64,000 nt of DNA from Pediococcus cellicola (GCF_001438655.1 NZ_JQBR01000009.1:1-64000), one strand, 5' to 3'. Positions 17,298 to 28,502 are shown, counted from the stretch's first letter. A program made the numbers and translations. The notes: generated by a model not told the origin, from the letters alone.

Positions 17298-18590
17298 TTA
17301 CCTCGAATTGCGACGTCGTGTAGTTGATTTAAACTTCACATTTTCAATATCTTGTAAAAAGTCACGATCATTTTTGGTATTACGCAAAAACTGCAGAAGT
17401 TGTTCCGTTGTTTCTAGTGAATCGCCAACCATTGCCCGGCGAATCCGCCAAATTTGATCCAATACTTTTTGCGAAAGTAGCAATTCTTCTTTACGAGTAC
17501 CAGACTGTTTGATATCTAGCGCCGGAAAAACTCGTCGCTCTGCCAGTTCGCGTGATAATGTTAATTCAGAATTACCGGTTCCCTTAAATTCTTCGTAAAT
17601 CACATCATCCAAACGACTCCCCGTCTCAACCAATGCCGTCCCTAAAATGGTCAAACTGCCGCCCTCTTCAATATTCCGTGCGGCACCAAAAAACTTTTTG
17701 GGCTTATAGAATGCTGCAGGATCAATACCACCGGAGAGCGTACGTCCACTTGGTGGAATGACTAAGTTATAGGCACGTGTCAGGCGTGTAATGGAATCTA
17801 ACAAAATGACGACGTCTTCTTTATCTTCTACTAAACGTAACGCGCGCTGTAAAACTAATTCGGAGACACGAATATGATTCTTTGGTTCCTTATCAAACGT
17901 TGACGACACAATTTCACCCTTAATGGAACGCTCCAAATCCGTAACTTCTTCGGGTCGTTCATCAATGAGTAAAACAATTAGTTTTACTTTCGGGTAATTG
18001 GTTGCAATTCCATTTGCAATTGATTTCAATAAGGTGGTTTTTCCAGCCTTAGGCGGTGCCACAATCAAACCGCGTTGGCCGAAACCGATGGGTGTGAAAA
18101 TATCAATTAATCTGGTAGCTAGGTTTTTCGAGGTTGTTTCTAATTTGATTTGTTGCTTTGGATAAATTGGTGTAAGTGCAGGAAAATGAGGACGTTGCTT
18201 GGCTTCTTCCGGATTTTTACCGTTCACACGATCTACGTGCATCAAACCATAGTATCGTTCCGAAGGTTTCGGATGCCTTGCTTTACCAGTCACCAGATCC
18301 CCATTTCGCAGACCAAAACGGGTAATCTGAGACGCTGAAATATAAATGTCCTCTTGAGATGGTCCGTAATTAATAGGTCTCAGAAAGCCAAAGCCTTCCT
18401 GCGAGACGATATCCAAAACGCCTTCCATCTCTACGAAGTCTTGTTCTTTAGCTTGTGCACGAATAATTGCTAAAGATAATTCGGCCTTATTCATTTGCCC
18501 ATAGTACGGAATCTTAAACTGACGTGCAAATCCATAAATTTTTTTGAGCGTCATATTTTGAAGCTCCGCCATTGTCAAAAAATCGCTCAT
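17298..18590 (-). CDS. rho: Transcription termination factor Rho
   Basis: RNA-dependent ATPase that terminates transcription. The 430-residue product has the N-terminal Rho domain (about 5-45), the cold-shock-like RNA-binding domain (about 50-125, with [13 protein letters not shown]), the P-loop [11 protein letters not shown] (about 180) and the Q-loop/R-loop region [10 protein letters not shown] plus [13 protein letters not shown]. It starts nine bases after the murA paralog, so they are co-transcribed. Confidence 0.95.
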   Translation of the reverse strand: MSDFLTMAELQNMTLKKIYGFARQFKIPYYGQMNKAELSLAIIRAQAKEQDFVEMEGVLDIVSQEGFGFLRPINYGPSQEDIYISASQITRFGLRNGDLVTGKARHPKPSERYYGLMHVDRVNGKNPEEAKQRPHFPALTPIYPKQQIKLETTSKNLATRLIDIFTPIGFGQRGLIVAPPKAGKTTLLKSIANGIATNYPKVKLIVLLIDERPEEVTDLERSIKGEIVSSTFDKEPKNHIRVSELVLQRALRLVEDKEDVVILLDSITRLTRAYNLVIPPSGRTLSGGIDPAAFYKPKKFFGAARNIEEGGSLTILGTALVETGSRLDDVIYEEFKGTGNSELTLSRELAERRVFPALDIKQSGTRKEELLLSQKVLDQIWRIRRAMVGDSLETTEQLLQFLRNTKNDRDFLQDIENVKFKSTTRRRNSR

Positions 18591-18599
18591 GCTTTACCT

Positions 18600-19880
18600 C
18601 TATTTAATTCTTTCTTCTTCATCACTAACAATCTCAATATCGGCACCCAATTGTTGTAATTTGTAGACAATGCGATCATAGCCACGTAAAATATTTTCGG
18701 CTTTATTAATCGTTGTCGTGCCATTTGCCATAAGTCCTGCAATCATCAAGGCAGCCCCAGCACGTATTTCACCGGCTTCAACTTCGGCACCGTGGAGCTG
18801 TTCCGTATGGGCCACGATAATAATGTCATTTTCAACCCGAATATTTGCTCCCATTTTTTGCAGCTGAGCAATGTGCTTAACTCGTTTAGGATAAATAGTA
18901 TCCACGATGACACTATTGTCTTGTGCTTTTAACAAAGCAGGCGTGATTGGTTGCTGAAGATCAGTCGCAAATCCTGGAAAGGGATTGGTTTTAATTTCGA
19001 TCCCGTGAAGATTCGTGGCTTCTGGTACAAAAATACTATCTTCATCCACAACCAAATCAACACCGAGTTCGAGTAATTTTGAATTAAAGGATTCTAAATG
19101 CTCCGGAATAATGTTGTTAATCTGAATGCCTGTACCAACCGAAGCAGCCAGAGATAGATATGTCCCAGCTTCAATACGATCTGGAATAATCGTATGTGTG
19201 GCATCAGTGCCCAGACTGTCAACACCATCAATACGAATGACGTCCGTACCGGCTCCCCGAATCTTAGCGCCCATACTATTCAAGAAAGTCACTAAATCAA
19301 TAATTTCAGGTTCACGAGCTGCATTTTCAATAGTAGTTTGTCCATGTGCTTTAACTGCAGCCAAAATCACATTAATTGTCGCACCTACTGAAACCACGTC
19401 TAAAAAGATATGTGCCCCATGCAGTTCTCTGGAATCAGTTGTAATATAGACAGAATCATTTTTTTCGTTAACGGTCGCTCCTAGTGCTTTAAACCCCTTG
19501 ATATGTTGATCAATGGGACGCGGGCCAATATTATCTCCACCCGGAAAACTTACTGTGGCACGTTTGAATCGACCTAGCAATGCCCCCATAAAATAGTAGG
19601 AAGCACGCAAACTTTTAATGGCCTTACTAGGCAAGGCACTTTCAATTATATGAGTTGGATCAATTTCCATGACACCATTTTCAAACGTTGAATGCACATT
19701 CATAGATTCAAGAATAATCATTAAGTTATGAACATCCAAAATGTCAGGAACTGAGTCCAGGCGGACAGGGGTGTCAGCTAGTATTGCAGCTGGAATCAAA
19801 GCTACCGTGCTGTTTTTAGCACCGCCAATGGTTACTTCACCGGAAAGTTGTTGTCCGCCACGGATTACCATTTTCTTCAT
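18600..19880 (-). CDS. MurA-type UDP-GlcNAc enolpyruvyltransferase with Asp at the Cys position
   Basis: First committed step of peptidoglycan synthesis: transfers enolpyruvate from PEP to UDP-GlcNAc. The 426-residue product keeps the substrate Lys/Asn ([12 protein letters not shown]) and the Asp/Arg-rich C-terminal half. In the catalytic loop, where most MurA enzymes have GGCAIG, it reads [14 protein letters not shown]: Asp 116 replaces the Cys that fosfomycin alkylates. Cys-to-Asp MurA is known to stay active but to resist fosfomycin. The ATG at 19880 follows GAGGAAAG. It is the paralog usually placed before rho in Firmicutes (MurZ/MurA2 position); another murA may exist elsewhere. Confidence 0.92.
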   Translation of the reverse strand: MKKMVIRGGQQLSGEVTIGGAKNSTVALIPAAILADTPVRLDSVPDILDVHNLMIILESMNVHSTFENGVMEIDPTHIIESALPSKAIKSLRASYYFMGALLGRFKRATVSFPGGDNIGPRPIDQHIKGFKALGATVNEKNDSVYITTDSRELHGAHIFLDVVSVGATINVILAAVKAHGQTTIENAAREPEIIDLVTFLNSMGAKIRGAGTDVIRIDGVDSLGTDATHTIIPDRIEAGTYLSLAASVGTGIQINNIIPEHLESFNSKLLELGVDLVVDEDSIFVPEATNLHGIEIKTNPFPGFATDLQQPITPALLKAQDNSVIVDTIYPKRVKHIAQLQKMGANIRVENDIIIVAHTEQLHGAEVEAGEIRAGAALMIAGLMANGTTTINKAENILRGYDRIVYKLQQLGADIEIVSDEEERIK

Positions 19881-20050
19881 GTGTACTTTCCTCACTTATC
19901 AACATGCTAATAATTGTACAGTCAATTCTAATCATAAATAACCTATATCAAAAAAACAACCATTAATTTAAAAAAAGTCAGTTATTAACCCGAAGCAGGG
20001 TTGTCAAGCTAGCAGCCACTTCCCACAACCTTTACTTCTTAACTTTGTGT

Positions 20051-20092
20051 TAAAAAAAGACCGAAGAAAAAGTAACGATTTTCTTCGGTCTC
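20051..20092 (-). terminator. Terminator of pyrG
   Basis: 13-bp stem AGACCGAAGAAAA / TTTTCTTCGGTCT, then T7 on the minus strand. Confidence 0.9.
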
Positions 20093-20140
20093 CTACTAAA
20101 AGTTACTGCTTTATAACCTAGTTACAAAGTTATTTTAGTT

Positions 20141-21816
<1,676 letters not shown>

Positions 21817-21855
21817 ATTAAAATCCGTACTGTTGTCTTTGCACATAGCAAAGCG

Positions 21856-21894
21856 CCCAATAAAGATAATACAAGCTCACATCTTAATTGTCAA
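21856..21894 (-). promoter_or_regulatory. pyrG promoter with GGGC start (CTP-sensing initiation)
   Basis: A -35 TTGACA (21894-21889), 17 bases, -10 TATTAT (21871-21866), seven bases, then GGGCGC starting at 21858. This is the initial sequence needed for reiterative G addition when CTP is low, as described for B. subtilis pyrG. Confidence 0.85.
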
Positions 21895-21909
21895 GCTTAA
21901 GTCAGTGAA

Positions 21910-22485
21910 TTAATCATCGTCATCCGAATCGTCATCATCATCTAACTCTGATAGCTGGCCTTCAATGCCATCAGGTAAATCATCATCTGGCAAATCGTCA
22001 CTATCATCATCTTTGTTGGTATCAGTATAATCGTCATCATCATCAGAATCGAAGTCATCGTCATCATCGGCAACCACATCATCATCTTCTGGATCATCAG
22101 CATCGTAATCAATGACATCATCGTCATCAGCTGCATCAGCTAAGAAAGCATTGACCTTCTTACGCTTCTTACGCTTTGGACGATCATCATCTTCGTCTTC
22201 ATCTGCATGAATAATAGCTTCGTCAATAGAGTCAAAAGGATACCACGTACGTAATCCCCAGCTATTGTCTCCTAAAGAAATGAAACTACCATCAGTGTTT
22301 AAATCAGTATAAAATTGTGATAAGCGATCGCGGAATTCTTCATCGGTTTTGCCAAGATATTGTTGAACTTCATTAGCAAGATCCACAAATGCCATGGGAT
22401 CTCCGTGTTGTGCAAGAATTGCATGCGCAACCTCAATTAAAGAAAGCTCTGTTTTATCCTGACCATCAAAAATTTTCAAATCCAA
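21910..22485 (-). CDS. rpoE: RNA polymerase delta subunit
   Basis: A 191-residue RNA polymerase accessory subunit that speeds recycling and improves specificity. It has an N-terminal HARE-type winged helix (about 1-90, LSLIEVAHAILAQHGDPM) and a C-terminal half made almost entirely of Asp and Glu, the normal Firmicute arrangement. The start is TTG at 22485 with AAAGGA about eleven bases upstream, a little long. It lies upstream of pyrG, the conserved rpoE-pyrG order. Confidence 0.94.
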   Translation of the reverse strand: MDLKIFDGQDKTELSLIEVAHAILAQHGDPMAFVDLANEVQQYLGKTDEEFRDRLSQFYTDLNTDGSFISLGDNSWGLRTWYPFDSIDEAIIHADEDEDDDRPKRKKRKKVNAFLADAADDDDVIDYDADDPEDDDVVADDDDDFDSDDDDDYTDTNKDDDSDDLPDDDLPDGIEGQLSELDDDDDSDDDD

Positions 22486-22530
22486 ACTGGTGCACGTCCT
22501 TTCAACAGTCTACTCCCTATAATACATTAC

Positions 22531-22971
22531 CTAAGCTGTAAATTGCAATCTAATTCTGTAGTCTCCTAATAAACTTTCCCCTGCAAACAACTGATAGTCC
22601 ACTTTGACCGTCCCCGAAAAAGGACGATCACGCAATCGGACTTCCAAAAACGGTGTCACAGTATCAACTGGCAAAATGCCATATGGTGTACGATAGCGCG
22701 CTTGAATTCGTTTGCCATTGCTGAATCGTAACCGTAATTTATTTTCTCCAGACCGTGTTAACAAAACGTCGCCGTCATCATCAATCTTCATTGTAACTGG
22801 AACTTGTTTATTGGTTTGCTCTTCAGTTTCTTGATACCGGATATAAATTGAATCGCCCATTTGAAAAAGCTGACCCTTCTCATCAAACGTAAAATGAGAT
22901 TGTTCTCCTTCTTGCGTAATATAGGTATCCAAATGAATGGCCACAGGTACGCCAGTATTAAGTTCATCCAT
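22531..22971 (-). CDS. DUF1934 (YwiB-like) protein
   Basis: A 146-residue soluble protein, mostly beta strand, with a calycin-like YwiB pattern: GVPVAIHLDTYI at the start, DSIYIRYQE in the middle and KVDYQLFAGESLLGDYRIRLQF at the end. The function of the family is not known. The ATG at 22971 is nine bases after GAGGGTG; a GTG at 22983 is part of the ribosome site. It lies 45 bases upstream of rpoE on the same strand and is probably co-transcribed; the same gene neighbours rpoE/pyrG in several Firmicutes. Confidence 0.75.
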   Translation of the reverse strand: MDELNTGVPVAIHLDTYITQEGEQSHFTFDEKGQLFQMGDSIYIRYQETEEQTNKQVPVTMKIDDDGDVLLTRSGENKLRLRFSNGKRIQARYRTPYGILPVDTVTPFLEVRLRDRPFSGTVKVDYQLFAGESLLGDYRIRLQFTA

Positions 22972-23117
22972 CGAAACAAACACCCTCTTTTCCCAAAAAT
23001 AGCTTCTCTATTAGTATAAACCCAAAGTATCATTCATCATAGCGTTTTGGCTTTATCGGGACTGAATTGTTATACTTAGTTTAATCAATAAATTTAGATG
23101 GAAGGAAGCCTATTTTC

Positions 23118-24485
23118 ATGGATTATCGGAATCAACTTTTACCAATGGAAAAGGTGTTTCGCGACCCCGTTCACGATTACGTTTATGTTCAAAACCAAGT
23201 TATTTTAGATTTAATTAACACCAAAGAATTCCAACGCTTAAGACGTATTCATCAACTAGGCACCACATCGCTAGTTTTTCACGGTGCCGAACACACCCGC
23301 TTCTCTCATTCCTTAGGCTGTTATGAAGTGGCTCGCCGTATTTGTGACAGTTTCGAACGTAATTACCCTTCCAAAAAGCCCGGTGATGGCCTTTGGGATA
23401 ATTCAGAACGTCTCGTCACACTGTGTGCGGCTTTACTTCATGATATTGGTCATGGTGCGTACTCACATACTTTTGAGCATATCTTCCATACTGATCATGA
23501 AAGTTATACCGAGCACATCATCACAGATCCTGAAACACAGGTTAATCAAGTCTTGCGACGCGTGTCACCCAAATTTCCTGCTGAGGTTGCCAGTGTCATT
23601 GCCCACAAATATCCGAATCCTCAAGTGGTTCAAATGATTTCTAGTCAAATTGATGCCGACCGGATGGATTATCTTTTGCGAGATTCTTATTACACTGGCA
23701 CTAACTATGGTACTTTTGATTTGACCCGTATTTTACGCGTTATGCGCCCTTATAAAGACGGTATTGCCTTTTCAATCAGTGGCATTCATGCAGTTGAAGA
23801 TTTCATTGTGAGCCGTTTTCAAATGTATCTGCAGGTTTACTTCCATCCGGTTTCACGTTCTATGGAAATGATTTTAAGTCATCTTCTCCAACGTGCAAAC
23901 GAAGTTTATGGCCAAAATCAGAATACTTTAGAACAGCAACGAGACTTTATTCCCTATTTTTTAATGCCATTTTTTAAGCATACCGCAACGGTAGCCGATT
24001 ATTTGCGACTGGATGATGGAGTATTAAACACCTATTTTCAACAGTGGGAGGACGATAAAGATCCAGTTTTAAGAGATTTATCGAATCGCTTCTTGAATAG
24101 AATCCCTCTGAAATCTGTTCGCTTTACGCAAAATTCCGAATACTTGCTTCCTAGATTACGACAGCTCATCGAAAAGGCTGGTTTTAACAGTACTTATTAC
24201 ACCGCCATCAATGACAGCTATGATTTGCCTTATGATGCCTATGATCCTAGCACCCAAAAGCCACGTACCCAAATCGAACTGATGCAGCATGATGGTAGTT
24301 TAGTGGAATTGTCGACGGCCAGCGCCCTGGTTGCGGCAATTACTGGTCGTGTTTCAGGCGATCAACGTTTCTTTTTCCCAAAGAAAATGCTTGCTTCTGA
24401 TACCAGTGAACTTTTTTATCCAATTTATCAAGAATTTCAGTCCTATATTAATAATGGAAATCTTATTCGTCCAAAGGAGGTATAG
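23118..24485 (+). CDS. HD-superfamily hydrolase (YwfO type)
   Basis: A 455-residue cytoplasmic phosphohydrolase. The HD metal residues are present: RFSHSLGCYEVAR, then LLHDIGHGAYSHTFEH (HD about 106-107), and the later DADRMDYLLRD. The family is related to dGTPase; members such as YwfO remain incompletely characterised (dNTP or (p)ppGpp-like substrates have been proposed for HD proteins of this kind). AGGAAGG precedes the ATG. Its 3' end overlaps the ribosome site of the HAD gene, so the two are translated together. Confidence 0.85.
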   Translation: MDYRNQLLPMEKVFRDPVHDYVYVQNQVILDLINTKEFQRLRRIHQLGTTSLVFHGAEHTRFSHSLGCYEVARRICDSFERNYPSKKPGDGLWDNSERLVTLCAALLHDIGHGAYSHTFEHIFHTDHESYTEHIITDPETQVNQVLRRVSPKFPAEVASVIAHKYPNPQVVQMISSQIDADRMDYLLRDSYYTGTNYGTFDLTRILRVMRPYKDGIAFSISGIHAVEDFIVSRFQMYLQVYFHPVSRSMEMILSHLLQRANEVYGQNQNTLEQQRDFIPYFLMPFFKHTATVADYLRLDDGVLNTYFQQWEDDKDPVLRDLSNRFLNRIPLKSVRFTQNSEYLLPRLRQLIEKAGFNSTYYTAINDSYDLPYDAYDPSTQKPRTQIELMQHDGSLVELSTASALVAAITGRVSGDQRFFFPKKMLASDTSELFYPIYQEFQSYINNGNLIRPKEV

Positions 24486-24490
24486 CTGTA

Positions 24491-25303
24491 ATGAAAATCA
24501 AACTTGTCGCCATTGACTTGGATGGCACCCTTTTAACTGATGATAAAAAAATAAGTGACGCAACCGTCAAGGTCATCAATCAGGCCAGTCAAGCTGGTGT
24601 CAAAATTGTGCTTTGCACTGGCCGACCTTTAACAGGCGTTGCAGAACATTTAAAGACCCTGGGCCTAGCTGGTGATGATCAATATGTGATCACTTACAAC
24701 GGTGCGCTAGTTCAGACAATTGAAGGACGCGTTATTATCCGTCATACGCTAAATTACGATGATTACACGGATCTTGAAGCTTTAAGCCGTAAATTACGCA
24801 GCCATTTTCACGTAGAAACTGAAAATCACATTTATACGGCCAATAAAAATTTAAGCCCATACACGATTGGCGAAAGTTTTTATGTTCGGATGGGTATTCG
24901 TTATCGTGAGGTCAGTGAAATGCCCCATAGTTTAAAAATTCCCAAGGGCATGTTCATTGATCCCCCGGAAAAAATTACGGCTTTGCGGCACAAAATTTCT
25001 CAAAAATTTTTAGATAAGTATTATTTTGTTCAAAGCGAACCCTATTTCCTAGAAGTTCTTAATAAGTCTGCCAGCAAGGGAAATGCACTCCTTGACTTGA
25101 CTAAGCGACTCACCTTCAAGCCTGAAAACGTGATGGCCATTGGAGATCAAGGAAACGATTTATCCATGTTACAATTTGCTGGAACTGCCATTGCAATGGG
25201 TAATGCTATCCCCGAGGCAAAACAATTAGCTACTTTTGTGACAGATACCAACGAAAACGATGGGGTGGCGCATGCCATTCAAAAATTTGTTTTAGATGCG
25301 TAG
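24491..25303 (+). CDS. Cof-type HAD-IIB phosphatase
   Basis: A 270-residue soluble phosphatase of the HAD superfamily, type IIB cap. Motif I is DLDGTLL (Asp about 8 and 10), motif II CTGRPL, and motif IV GDQGNDLSML with the Lys in SKGNALLDL. Substrates of Cof enzymes are sugar phosphates, PLP or FMN; the sequence does not say which. AAAGGAGG is inside the end of the HD gene, five bases before this start region. Confidence 0.9.
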   Translation: MKIKLVAIDLDGTLLTDDKKISDATVKVINQASQAGVKIVLCTGRPLTGVAEHLKTLGLAGDDQYVITYNGALVQTIEGRVIIRHTLNYDDYTDLEALSRKLRSHFHVETENHIYTANKNLSPYTIGESFYVRMGIRYREVSEMPHSLKIPKGMFIDPPEKITALRHKISQKFLDKYYFVQSEPYFLEVLNKSASKGNALLDLTKRLTFKPENVMAIGDQGNDLSMLQFAGTAIAMGNAIPEAKQLATFVTDTNENDGVAHAIQKFVLDA

Positions 25304-25327
25304 CCCTCACTTATGCACTAAAATAAA

Positions 25328-25371
25328 GAATCGAGAACTTTCCTCTATTTGAGAAAGTTCTCGATTTTTTA
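25328..25371. terminator. Bidirectional terminator after HAD gene
   Basis: 13-bp perfect stem ATCGAGAACTTTC / GAAAGTTCTCGAT, 10-nt loop, followed by TTTTTTAT. Confidence 0.9.
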
Positions 25372-25749
25372 TATAAATGAAATTAAAATACTCATCACAA
25401 TTGTAAAAATACCGACATGTAAAAAATATTTTGCCGGTCTCGTAATCACAATTGGGCTGTTTTTAAGACGTCCAACTTTGTGAACATCAATCTTTTTTTG
25501 CGGTAACTTTTCTTCACCTTTTGCAGGTCTTTTGAACCACCCGGTGAGTAAATGCCCACGTTCCAAAACAAAAATTACCCCAATCAGCAATAATGCCAAG
25601 CCTAACATAAAGAAGTGGTTACTAGTCGCAATCGTATTTCGAGTAACTATCCAGTCAATAAGACCGATCAAAACTAGAACAATATCGGTTGTTAATGCTT
25701 TATGTGTTTTAATAAAATTCGTAATTTTCACACCTTTATTTGCAGTCAA
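25369..25749 (-). CDS. Small membrane protein, DUF3899-like
   Basis: A 126-residue protein with about three transmembrane helices (about 18-37, 44-63 and 104-125) and a basic cytoplasmic loop between the second and third. The pattern FFMLGLALLLIGVIFVL and the C-terminal PAKYFLHVGI resemble DUF3899 proteins of lactobacilli, but I am not certain. The start is TTG at 25749 with AAGG nine bases upstream. It is downstream of the YihY gene with the same orientation. Confidence 0.6.
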   Translation of the reverse strand: MTANKGVKITNFIKTHKALTTDIVLVLIGLIDWIVTRNTIATSNHFFMLGLALLLIGVIFVLERGHLLTGWFKRPAKGEEKLPQKKIDVHKVGRLKNSPIVITRPAKYFLHVGIFTIVMSILISFI

Positions 25750-25796
25750 AAAATATGACCTTATTATATGTTTGTATTATACCAGTTAATTTTCCT

Positions 25797-26678
25797 TCAA
25801 GTCTGTTTTCTTAATTGACTAATTTTGGGTTCAAATGGTTGATGACTATATTTTTCCTGTACGGTAGCATTGATCACGCCACCAATAAGCAGAATTTCGG
25901 CCAAGAAATCTAACCAAAGCATGATGACAATAAACGTCCCAATTGTTTTGTAAGTGGTGACTGCCCCACCAAAATAATGTAAATACAGTGTGAAAAATTG
26001 CGTTAAAATGACTAAAGCAATCATCGAAAAGAGTGCGCCAACCCAGACATATCGCCAACGCACTTTGGCTATCGGAATAATCATGTACAAAATTGTCAAA
26101 ATCAGCCACACCCCAAGCACCATAATTGGCCACTTAATAAATTCCAGCAAACCCACCAACTCCTGGGACAAATTCAGTACTGGGGCAAGATAAGATAGTA
26201 AAAGCTGACCAAATGAAAAAAACAACACGATGATAACTAGTGCTCCCATAAATAATAAAACGATCAAAAACGATAAAATTCTCATTAAGATAGCATTTGT
26301 GGTCCCTTCCATATCATAAGTGGCATTCAAAGCCTGTTGAAAAGCACTAATTCCTTTGCTAGCAGACCACAATGCCACTACCACCCCAATTGAAAGAACA
26401 CCACCACTATTTGTCGTTAATAGCTGTTTTATTAACGGACGCAAAATTGTATAAATATTTTCTGGCATAATTTGATGCACATATTTTAAAACAGTTTGGA
26501 CCGGCAAATTCAATAATGGAATTAAATTTCCGATTAACAGGAGCAATGGAAAAAAGGAGAGTAAAGTGTAATAAGCTAACACAATACTATTATTTGAAAT
26601 GTTTCCTTTTTTATAGCGACGCCAAAAAATCGCGACGAACCCGAAAAATGTCGTTTTTCGAAATCTGTTTAACATCAT
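25797..26678 (-). CDS. YihY/BrkB-family membrane protein
   Basis: A 293-residue membrane protein with about six helices. It shows family marks: SIVLAYYTLLSFFPLLLLI near the start, ALWSASKGISAFQQALNATY (about 100-120), and a C-terminal LWLDFLAEILLIGGVINA. The function is not established (early claims of RNase BN activity are not accepted). GGGAGG precedes the ATG; the gene is followed by the DUF3899-like gene. Confidence 0.85.
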   Translation of the reverse strand: MMLNRFRKTTFFGFVAIFWRRYKKGNISNNSIVLAYYTLLSFFPLLLLIGNLIPLLNLPVQTVLKYVHQIMPENIYTILRPLIKQLLTTNSGGVLSIGVVVALWSASKGISAFQQALNATYDMEGTTNAILMRILSFLIVLLFMGALVIIVLFFSFGQLLLSYLAPVLNLSQELVGLLEFIKWPIMVLGVWLILTILYMIIPIAKVRWRYVWVGALFSMIALVILTQFFTLYLHYFGGAVTTYKTIGTFIVIMLWLDFLAEILLIGGVINATVQEKYSHQPFEPKISQLRKQT

Positions 26679-26838
26679 CGTCCTCCCGCTTCTTTTTTCT
26701 TAATTTTACCACGTGACCAATGCTTATTAAAATGATAAGACAAAAATAAGTAATCCAATCAAAAGCACTTAAAAATAGTAATCTTTCTAATGGTTTAATG
26801 TTAAAATTAGCTTAGAATATATCAGTTGAGGTGAGCTT

Positions 26839-27227
26839 ATGTCAGATAGTAACTATGATGTATACGTAATTAAAATGCTAGAAGTGGCTTATGATGCAAC
26901 CATTGATCAGACCGCGCGCTTTGACGGCCTTTACAAAGGGATGATCTGGCCATACAACCACGGTGATGTGCCATGCAAGGCCCTTGCATGGCGCATCCAT
27001 TCATGTCACACGGGAAGCCAGTCTAAATACCGGCATGACTTTTGTTGAATTTTCCTGGAAAAACAACACAGTTTGGATTTCAAAAGAAGGTATTATACCA
27101 CCCAAATTAGCAGTAAAAACCCTATTAACTAATCAGTTGGCCACGCTAGTTGACGGCCGCGTGAACTACCCCTATTTTAAAGCAATACCGCAAACTCAAA
27201 GCCACAGCCATATTCCAGTTGGGTATC
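26839..27227 (+). pseudogene. GW/SH3_8-like surface-protein fragment, frameshifted
   Basis: Two plus-strand frames join near 26963. The first starts MSDSNYDVYVIKMLEVAYD with DQTARFDGLYKG; the second continues HGASIHVTREASLNTG and VEFSWKNNTVWISKEG. Together they look like one repeat of the GW (SH3_8) cell-wall-binding domain found in lactobacillus autolysins and surface proteins (DGLY, vVTREA, TFVEFS-N-KTVWI). A one-base frame change lies close to a 23-bp palindrome at 26970-26992. The fragment begins with a ribosome site (GAGGTGAG) but has no signal peptide or catalytic domain, and downstream it dissolves into the opposite-strand fragment. Probably a decayed gene; family is by pattern recognition. 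Confidence 0.5.
26970..26992. repeat. 23-bp palindrome
   Basis: GCCATGCAAGG and CCTTGCATGGC around a single C. Lies at the frame change in the GW fragment. Confidence 0.75.
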
Positions 27228-27368
27228 TTAGTCAGAGCTCAATAACTGCAATGCTGCGTTTTCATTTTCTGCTTCAGCAACAATTGTAAAATCTTTTTTG
27301 TCTGCAAAAACTGTTTTTAAACAGTCCCTATAAATTGGATGATCGTCAACGATCATTACTCTTACCAT
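27228..27368 (-). pseudogene. Truncated NarL/LuxR-type response regulator (receiver start only)
   Basis: A strong ribosome site (GGAGG) and ATG at 27368 start MVRVMIVDDHPIYRDCLKTV followed by FTIVAEAENENAA, the beginning of a NarL/DegU-type receiver domain with the acidic pair (Asp 8-9). The frame stops at 27228 after 46 codons, before the phosphoacceptor Asp and the DNA-binding domain. Nothing further downstream matches. The partner kinase is not in the window. So this is the broken 5' end of a two-component gene placed head-to-head with the surface-protein fragment. Confidence 0.7.
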
Positions 27369-27606
27369 GTTGCGCCTCCAAACAGAATATCAGCCTACCA
27401 TTTAGAATGTTATTCAATCAAATTTATGTATGCTTTCCTTTTTCCCCATTACGAATCATTGTTTTAGCTCACTCTAAAATCAAAACTTGTTTTCATCATA
27501 TAGTCTTTTTGCTTTTTATTGTAACAAAGCCTACCGTCATTATAAAACAACCCGAATTATACTTTGGTATGCTGCTTCTCTTAAACTAAATTTTAAAGAT
27601 AAATAA
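27369..27606. other. A/T-rich intergenic region without a gene
   Basis: Sits upstream of the broken response regulator. It includes promoter-like TATAAT (minus strand, about 27544-27539) but no ORF with a ribosome site. Confidence 0.4.
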
Positions 27607-27640
27607 CCAAAAAGGAGTAGATTTCTCTACTCCTGCCTCA
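27607..27640 (-). terminator. Terminator of the Gls24 stress operon
   Basis: Stem AGGAGTAGA / TCTACTCCT with a short loop, then TTTTTGG on the minus strand. Confidence 0.8.
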
Positions 27641-27659
27641 CCTATCAATTATTTTTTCA

Positions 27660-28280
27660 TTATTCTACGCGTGGTTCACTTGCTTCTTCTACTTTATGAC
27701 GCCCTTTATCCATTGCTCGTTTGGCTTGATCAGCTTTTTTCGAAGTGAAATCACCCGTTTTTTTAGCTGTATTTGTGACTTTGTCTTGTACAGTTTCACT
27801 ATCTGCTTCATATTCATCACGTGTTTTGACATCAACCACATTCACGTTTAGTTCAATCACATCCAAGTGTGTCATTTCCTTCACTTCACGTGTGATGACT
27901 TCCTTCATTTGATCATAAATATGTTCAATATCTTTCCCATATTCCGCCACAATATCCATATCAAGCGCCACTTGTTTCTTGCCGACTTCTGCATTAATAC
28001 CAGAATGAACGTCGTCTGTATTCACTAATTTGTCCTTGATATTGGAAAAGAAGCCACCATCCACCGTTAGCAAACCATCAATTTCTTCTAGTGCAATGCC
28101 TACAATTTTTTGCACAACCTTGTCATCGTATGTCAATTCGCCTCTGATATCAGTATTTGCTTGCATCTTATCTTGTGTTTGTGAGCCTGTTCGTGTATTC
28201 ATTTGATCCCTCTTATTCATTTGATTTTTTTGTCCTGCCTGATTTGATGCGTTAGGTTGAATAAGTTCTTTTTCTTTCAT
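27660..28280 (-). CDS. Asp23/Gls24 family envelope stress protein
   Basis: A 206-residue soluble protein with a central Asp23 domain (about 55-150: ELTYDDKVVQKIVGIALEE, then VALDMDIVAEYGKDI and LDVIELNVNVVDV). The N and C tails are hydrophilic, rich in Gln, Asn and Lys. Asp23 proteins are recruited to the membrane by AmaP and act in envelope/alkali stress. Last gene of the operon SDR-amaP-DUF2273-gls24, spaced by 15 bases or less. Confidence 0.92.
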   Translation of the reverse strand: MKEKELIQPNASNQAGQKNQMNKRDQMNTRTGSQTQDKMQANTDIRGELTYDDKVVQKIVGIALEEIDGLLTVDGGFFSNIKDKLVNTDDVHSGINAEVGKKQVALDMDIVAEYGKDIEHIYDQMKEVITREVKEMTHLDVIELNVNVVDVKTRDEYEADSETVQDKVTNTAKKTGDFTSKKADQAKRAMDKGRHKVEEASEPRVE

Positions 28281-28295
28281 TTGAATAGCCTCCCT

Positions 28296-28490
28296 TTATT
28301 GTTTATCGTTCAAATAGTCATCCAGTAAATGACTTTTGTCTAGATACAGCCCGATAGCGATTCCTACCCCCATTAAAATAATGATGAGTAAGGTCTGAAA
28401 AAAGCCGATTGTCACAAACAAAAGTGCCACAATTAATCCGATTACGCCACCAATGATGGGAAGTTTATAAGTTTCAAACATTTTTTCCAT
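28296..28490 (-). CDS. DUF2273 small membrane protein
   Basis: A 64-residue protein with two transmembrane helices (about 10-27 and 31-50), matching DUF2273 proteins that sit between amaP and asp23/gls24. Role unknown, probably part of the membrane complex. The ATG at 28490 follows AGGAGG by six bases; a TTG two codons earlier would overlap the ribosome site. Confidence 0.88.
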   Translation of the reverse strand: MEKMFETYKLPIIGGVIGLIVALLFVTIGFFQTLLIIILMGVGIAIGLYLDKSHLLDDYLNDKQ

Positions 28491-28502
28491 TTGCAACCTC
28501 CT

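Noticed and set aside
27335-27589. 84-residue plus-strand ORF
   Set aside because: No ribosome site; antisense to the broken response regulator start and its upstream region.
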